A stretch of DNA of 9,769 bases from an uncultured Clostridia bacterium (GTDB taxonomy: Bacteria; Bacillota; Clostridia; UBA1381). The notes beneath the pieces were generated by a model. That model had not been told where the DNA came from, did not search any database, and saw nothing but the letters and a program-made list of their open reading frames with translations. The DNA is taken from positions 1-9,769 of the forward strand of contig CALXSW010000024.1 of NCBI GenBank assembly GCA_944391255.1. Reading direction: 5' to 3'. This document shows positions 6,786 through 9,769 of this stretch, in pieces (within the stretch, counting starts at the first letter, position 1; every line of letters starts with the position of its first letter). The translations under genes and the position numbers were made by a program.

Positions 6786-6867
6786 TGCGAGAGCATGGGC
6801 AATAAAAGAGAGCGCGATACAAAAGAGAAGACATATTATATCAAATACAGTAAAGGGGAATAAAAGA

Positions 6868-7782
6868 ATGTCAGTAGATTTATTGGTAAAGAAGATAAAG
6901 GAAAAGCAGAATCCGTCCGTTGCCGGACTTGATCCTGTTATAGATTACGTTCCGCAGCATATACGTGAAAAGGCGTATGCGCAGTATGGAAAAACATTAA
7001 AGGGCGCATGTGAAGCTATATGGGAATTTAATAAAGGTCTTATAGACGCGCTTTACGATGTTGTTCCAGCAGTAAAGCCGCAGAGCGCGTTTTATGAGAT
7101 GTACGGACTCCACGGAGAAGAAGTTCTGCACCGCACTATAGAATATGCTAAGGAAAAAGGATTGTATATCATACTTGATGTAAAGAGAAACGATATCGGC
7201 TCAACTGCTGCTGCGTATTCAAAAGCATATCTCGGAAAGGTGGATATAGACGGTGTTGAGGCTGAGCCTTGCCCTGTTGACTGCGTGACAGTAAATCCAT
7301 ATCTCGGAACAGACGGTGTAAAGCCGTTTGTGGACGACTGCAAGGCGTATGACAAAGCTATATTCGCGCTTGTAAAGACGTCAAACCCATCATCGGGCGA
7401 GCTGCAGGATATGCTTTCAGACGGAAAGGCAATATATGAGCATGTGGCAGAGCTTGTAAACAAGTGGAACGCTGACACAATAGGTGAGAGCGGCTACGGC
7501 GCTGTCGGCGCTGTTGTGGGCGCTACTTATCCGGAGCAGGCTAAGATACTCCGCTCGATAATGAAGCAGTCATATTTCCTCGTTCCTGGCTACGGCGCTC
7601 AGGGCGGAAACGCAAAGGACGTAAAGAACAGCTTTAATGATGACGGTCTCGGCGCTATAGTAAATTCATCAAGAGGCATTATGTGCGCGTACAAGAAACA
7701 GAATATGCCTGGCGAAGCTTTTGCGGACGCCGCGAGAGCGGAAGCTATAAGAATGAAAGAAGAGCTTAACAGTATTTTATAA
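6868..7782 (+). CDS. pyrF: Orotidine 5'-phosphate decarboxylase (type 2, long form)
   Basis: A 304-residue TIM-barrel enzyme that decarboxylates OMP to UMP, the last step of the pathway. The catalytic Lys/Asp cluster is in ILDVKRNDIGSTAAAY (102-117: Asp104, Lys106, Asp109). Other conserved stretches are PSVAGLDP (16-23), VKPQSAFYE (69-77), TVNPYLGTDGVKPF (141-154), VKTSNPS (169-175), VGATYPEQ (217-224), LVPGYGAQGG (238-247) and IVNSSRG (264-270). The length of about 300 and these motifs place it in the longer PyrF subfamily rather than the roughly 240-residue Bacillus/E. coli type. The ATG has AAAGGGG nine bases upstream. The 187-nt gap before it is long for this operon because it contains the foldback element; without that the gap would be much shorter. 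pyrK follows after 15 nt. Confidence 0.96.
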   Translation: MSVDLLVKKIKEKQNPSVAGLDPVIDYVPQHIREKAYAQYGKTLKGACEAIWEFNKGLIDALYDVVPAVKPQSAFYEMYGLHGEEVLHRTIEYAKEKGLYIILDVKRNDIGSTAAAYSKAYLGKVDIDGVEAEPCPVDCVTVNPYLGTDGVKPFVDDCKAYDKAIFALVKTSNPSSGELQDMLSDGKAIYEHVAELVNKWNADTIGESGYGAVGAVVGATYPEQAKILRSIMKQSYFLVPGYGAQGGNAKDVKNSFNDDGLGAIVNSSRGIMCAYKKQNMPGEAFADAARAEAIRMKEELNSIL

Positions 7783-7797
7783 TTAACGGAGAAGATA

Positions 7798-8553
7798 ATG
7801 AAAAAGACATATAATTGTAAATTGATAAGAAAAGAAGAGCTTTGTCCGGGCATTTTCGATTTTGAAATAGAATGTCCTGAAATGGCTCAGGCTGCAAAGA
7901 CAGGTCAGTTTTTGCATATAACGTGCGGCGGCTCAACTTTTTTGAGAAGACCTATAAGTATTTGTGACACTACAGATACGACTTTAAGATTCTGTTTCCA
8001 GGTCAAGGGCGAGGGAACAAAGGAGCTTTCGCTTCGTGAAGTCGGAGATATGATCGACGTTATGGGACCGCTCGGCCACGGCTTTGAAACAGTTCCGGGC
8101 GAGAAAACAGTCGTAATAGGCGGCGGTATAGGAACTTTCCCTCTGCTTAAGCTTGCGCGTGAAACGGATTCAGCAGTATTTCTCGGATTCAGAACAAAGG
8201 AGCTTGTTGTTATGGAAGACGATTTCAAAGCCGCAAGCGGTAATGTGACAGTCTGCACAGATGACGGAACATACGGCTATAATGGATTTGCCATAGCCGC
8301 TATGGGCGAATATCTGCTTGAAAACAAGGTTGACAGAATTTTCTGCTGCGGACCTACGCCGATGCTTAAGGCGGTAAAGCAGATAGCGGAATACAGAGAT
8401 ATCCCGTGTCAGCTTTCGCTTGAGCAGAGAATGGGCTGCGGAATAGGCGCGTGCCTTACATGCGTATGTGAAACAAAGGACGAGGGCATGGGCAAATATA
8501 AGCAGGTATGCAGCTGCGGACCTGTATTCGATTCAAAGGAGGTTGTTTTATAA
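7798..8553 (+). CDS. pyrK: Dihydroorotate dehydrogenase B electron-transfer subunit (FAD, 2Fe-2S)
   Basis: A 251-residue ferredoxin-reductase-type subunit that passes electrons from PyrD's FMN through a 2Fe-2S cluster and FAD to NAD+. The FAD-binding motif is FLRRPISICD (48-57); the nucleotide-binding glycine loop is VIGGGIGTFPLLKLA (106-120); CCGPTPML (183-190) is the usual reductase motif. Near the C-terminus, CGIGACLTC plus VC gives Cys214-X4-Cys219-X2-Cys222-X15-Cys238, the standard cluster ligands. Two extra cysteines stand out: Cys224 and Cys240, the latter where homologues I know of usually have Asp in the CxDGPVF ending. The GGAG Shine-Dalgarno is six bases from the ATG. The stop overlaps the pyrD start by one base (TAATG), implying translational coupling and 1:1 production of the two subunits. 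Confidence 0.96.
   Translation: MKKTYNCKLIRKEELCPGIFDFEIECPEMAQAAKTGQFLHITCGGSTFLRRPISICDTTDTTLRFCFQVKGEGTKELSLREVGDMIDVMGPLGHGFETVPGEKTVVIGGGIGTFPLLKLARETDSAVFLGFRTKELVVMEDDFKAASGNVTVCTDDGTYGYNGFAIAAMGEYLLENKVDRIFCCGPTPMLKAVKQIAEYRDIPCQLSLEQRMGCGIGACLTCVCETKDEGMGKYKQVCSCGPVFDSKEVVL
8535..8542 (+). promoter_or_regulatory. Strong ribosome binding site for pyrD inside pyrK
   Basis: AAAGGAGG lies within the last codons of pyrK, ten bases before the ATG at 8553. It is the best Shine-Dalgarno match in the operon and settles the pyrD start at 8553 rather than at an upstream in-frame codon near 8508 that would add 15 residues overlapping pyrK. Confidence 0.85.
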
Positions 8554-9467
8554 TGGCTAACTTAGAGGTAGAATATTGCGGTGTAAAGTTCAAGAATCCT
8601 ATAGTTACAGCTTCTGGAACATTTGGATTTGGATATGAATACAATGAATATGTGTCACTTAATGAATACGGCGGTTTCGGCGCAAAGGGACTTACTCGTC
8701 AGCCGCGCGGCGGAAACAAAGCGCCGAGAATAGCTGAAACGCCATCAGGTATTTTGAACAGTGTAGGCTTGCAGAATCCCGGTGTAGAGGTTTTCGCTGA
8801 TGTTATAATGCCTGATCTCGCTGAAAAGTTTGACACAAACGTAATAGCCAATATGTCGGGAAACACGATAGAGGAATACGCCGAGATGGCTGAAATACTT
8901 TCAGATACCGATGTGGCGGTTATTGAAATGAATATTTCATGCCCGAATGTAAAGCATGGCGGACTCGCATTCGGAACGAACGCGGCAGTCGTTGAGGAGC
9001 TTACAAAAGAGGTAAAGAAAAAGTGCAAAAAGCCGCTCGTTGTGAAGCTTTCCCCGAATGTGACGTCAGTGACAGATATCGCAAAGGCGGCTGAAGCCGG
9101 CGGCGCTGACGGTGTTTCACTGATAAATACATTGCTCGGTATGCGTATAGATATAAACACAAGACGACCTATTCTTGCGAACAACACAGGTGGTCTTTCA
9201 GGCCCAGCCGTAAAGCCTGTCGCGGTGAGAATGGTACATGAGGTGTATAACGCTGTAAAGATACCAATTATAGGAATGGGCGGAGTAATGTCGGGCGATG
9301 ATGTTATCGAATTTATGATAGCCGGCGCAAGACTTGTGGCTCTTGGCACCGGCATGTTTGTAAAGCCTGATCTTATCCTTGATGTAAAACGCGATATTTT
9401 AGCGTACATGGACAGATTCGGCATAGAGGATATAAACGATATTGTCGGAACTTTGGAGTTGAATTAA
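8553..9467 (+). CDS. pyrD: Dihydroorotate dehydrogenase, class 1B catalytic subunit
   Basis: A 304-residue FMN-binding TIM barrel that oxidises dihydroorotate to orotate in the cytoplasm. The active-site base of class 1 enzymes is cysteine, seen here as Cys130 in MNISCPNVKHGG (126-137). Other family stretches are NPIVTASGTFGFG (15-27), AKGLT (44-48), NSVGLQNPG (69-77), VVKLSPNV (163-170), SLINTLLGM (189-197), NNTGGLSGPAVKP (210-222), IIGMGGV (239-245) and ALGTGMF (263-269). Pairing with pyrK identifies the NAD+-linked class 1B form (often called pyrDB) rather than fumarate-linked 1A or membrane class 2. It is the last gene of the operon; a strong hairpin begins 13 bases after its stop, and pyrE does not follow. 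Confidence 0.97.
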   Translation: MANLEVEYCGVKFKNPIVTASGTFGFGYEYNEYVSLNEYGGFGAKGLTRQPRGGNKAPRIAETPSGILNSVGLQNPGVEVFADVIMPDLAEKFDTNVIANMSGNTIEEYAEMAEILSDTDVAVIEMNISCPNVKHGGLAFGTNAAVVEELTKEVKKKCKKPLVVKLSPNVTSVTDIAKAAEAGGADGVSLINTLLGMRIDINTRRPILANNTGGLSGPAVKPVAVRMVHEVYNAVKIPIIGMGGVMSGDDVIEFMIAGARLVALGTGMFVKPDLILDVKRDILAYMDRFGIEDINDIVGTLELN

Positions 9468-9479
9468 TATAACTGATAT

Positions 9480-9541
9480 AGAAAGGGACAATTTTTTCGG
9501 AATCCGAAAAGATTGTCCCTTTCTGTCCCTTACGACTTTTT
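9480..9541. terminator. Long hairpin terminator between convergent pyrD and GNAT genes
   Basis: Positions 9480-9500 pair with 9504-9524 as a 21-bp stem with one G-U pair and a three-base AAT loop; the stem includes GAAAGGGACAAT against ATTGTCCCTTTC. On the + side it is followed by a pyrimidine stretch and then a five-T run at 9537-9541; on the minus side by TTTCTATAT. GTCCCTT is repeated just past the stem (9515-9521 and 9525-9531). It probably serves both converging genes. Confidence 0.75.
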
Positions 9542-9544
9542 AAC

Positions 9545-9769
9545 TTAACATGATTTTTTAAAAATATATCTGACCTCTGTTGCATGGTAATAAATACTTA
9601 TACGGCTTGTCCTATCGGTGATAAAGCCGTATTTTTCGTAAAATCGTCTTGCTCTTTCGTTTTGTTCAAAAACCCAGAGATAAACAGTTTTGAGCTTGCT
9701 GTTAAAAATATCATCTATTGCCTTATCCATTATAGCTTTGCCAATGCCGCGCCCCCAATATTCGGGAAT
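9545..9769 (-). CDS. GNAT-family N-acetyltransferase, C-terminal part (5' beyond window edge)
   Basis: The minus-strand frame is open to the right edge, showing the last 74 residues. It begins IPEYWGRGIGKAIMDKAI, where the GRGIGKA segment is the acetyl-CoA pyrophosphate-binding loop (motif A) of the GNAT fold. It continues with VYLWVFEQNERARRFYEKYGFI (motif B), the Asn-Arg-Ala-Phe-Tyr-Glu-Gly-Phe pattern common in this superfamily. An internal ATG at 9730 is not the start because motif A lies before it. GNAT enzymes move an acetyl group to an amine on a small molecule or protein; the substrate cannot be inferred. It converges on pyrD across a shared hairpin. Confidence 0.85.
   Translation of the reverse strand: MPEYWGRGIGKAIMDKAIDDIFNSKLKTVYLWVFEQNERARRFYEKYGFITDRTSRISIYYHATEVRYIFKKSC

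Noticed and set aside
8699..9424. A 241-codon open frame antisense to pyrD.
   Set aside because: It mirrors the codon pattern of the well-supported pyrD, is a low-complexity Ser/Thr/Pro/Ile-rich peptide with no recognisable motif, and has no supporting context.
9525..9531. Extra GTCCCTT after the pyrD hairpin as a possible competing terminator arm.
   Set aside because: Only seven bases, and the 21-bp stem using the first copy would be far more stable.

Overview
The window looks like chromosomal DNA of a low-to-mid GC Firmicute, most likely a Clostridia member. The reasons are a WalR/WalK-type two-component pair, a PyrR-headed pyrimidine operon using the PyrD-B/PyrK electron-transfer dehydrogenase, AAAGGAG-type ribosome binding sites, frequent AGA/ATA codons and many intrinsic terminators. 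Genus cannot be read from the sequence alone.

Layout. Positions 3-755 (+) are the C-terminal part of an M18-family zinc aminopeptidase whose 5' end lies outside the window, followed by two intrinsic terminators in tandem. Positions 905-3505 (-) are a convergent walR-walK pair: the response regulator, an 81-nt gap with a terminator-like hairpin, then the sensor kinase. A 270-nt AT-rich divergent intergenic region carries a good sigma-A-like promoter for each side. Positions 3776-9467 (+) are a pyrimidine biosynthesis operon in the order pyrR, pyrB, pyrC, pyrF, pyrK, pyrD. It ends in a 21-bp hairpin, beyond which the C-terminal part of a GNAT acetyltransferase gene lies on the minus strand, running off the right edge.

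How the genes work together. PyrB makes carbamoyl-aspartate, PyrC cyclises it to dihydroorotate, PyrD with PyrK oxidises it to orotate using NAD+, and PyrF decarboxylates OMP to UMP. PyrR is the UMP/PRPP-sensing RNA-binding regulator. The orotate phosphoribosyltransferase (pyrE) and carbamoyl-phosphate synthetase (carAB) steps are not encoded here, and the terminator directly after pyrD means pyrE is not simply downstream.

Most notable. Between pyrC and pyrF lies a GC-rich foldback of about 108 bp with 20-bp imperfect terminal inverted repeats (18 of 20 match), further nested stems and a flanking 5-bp direct repeat TGCGA. It looks like a MITE-like insertion. It appears to have landed in the last codons of pyrC so that its first three bases (TAA) now form the pyrC stop codon; removing it on paper gives a pyrC that ends four codons later at a natural TAA. 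Other points are the absence of a recognisable PyrR attenuator in an operon headed by pyrR, a shared 21-nt motif around the pyrR and pyrC starts, a terminator-like hairpin between walR and walK, and a Cys replacing the usual Asp beside the last cluster cysteine of PyrK. No wholly new multi-gene system is visible; the coding content is mostly core metabolism.
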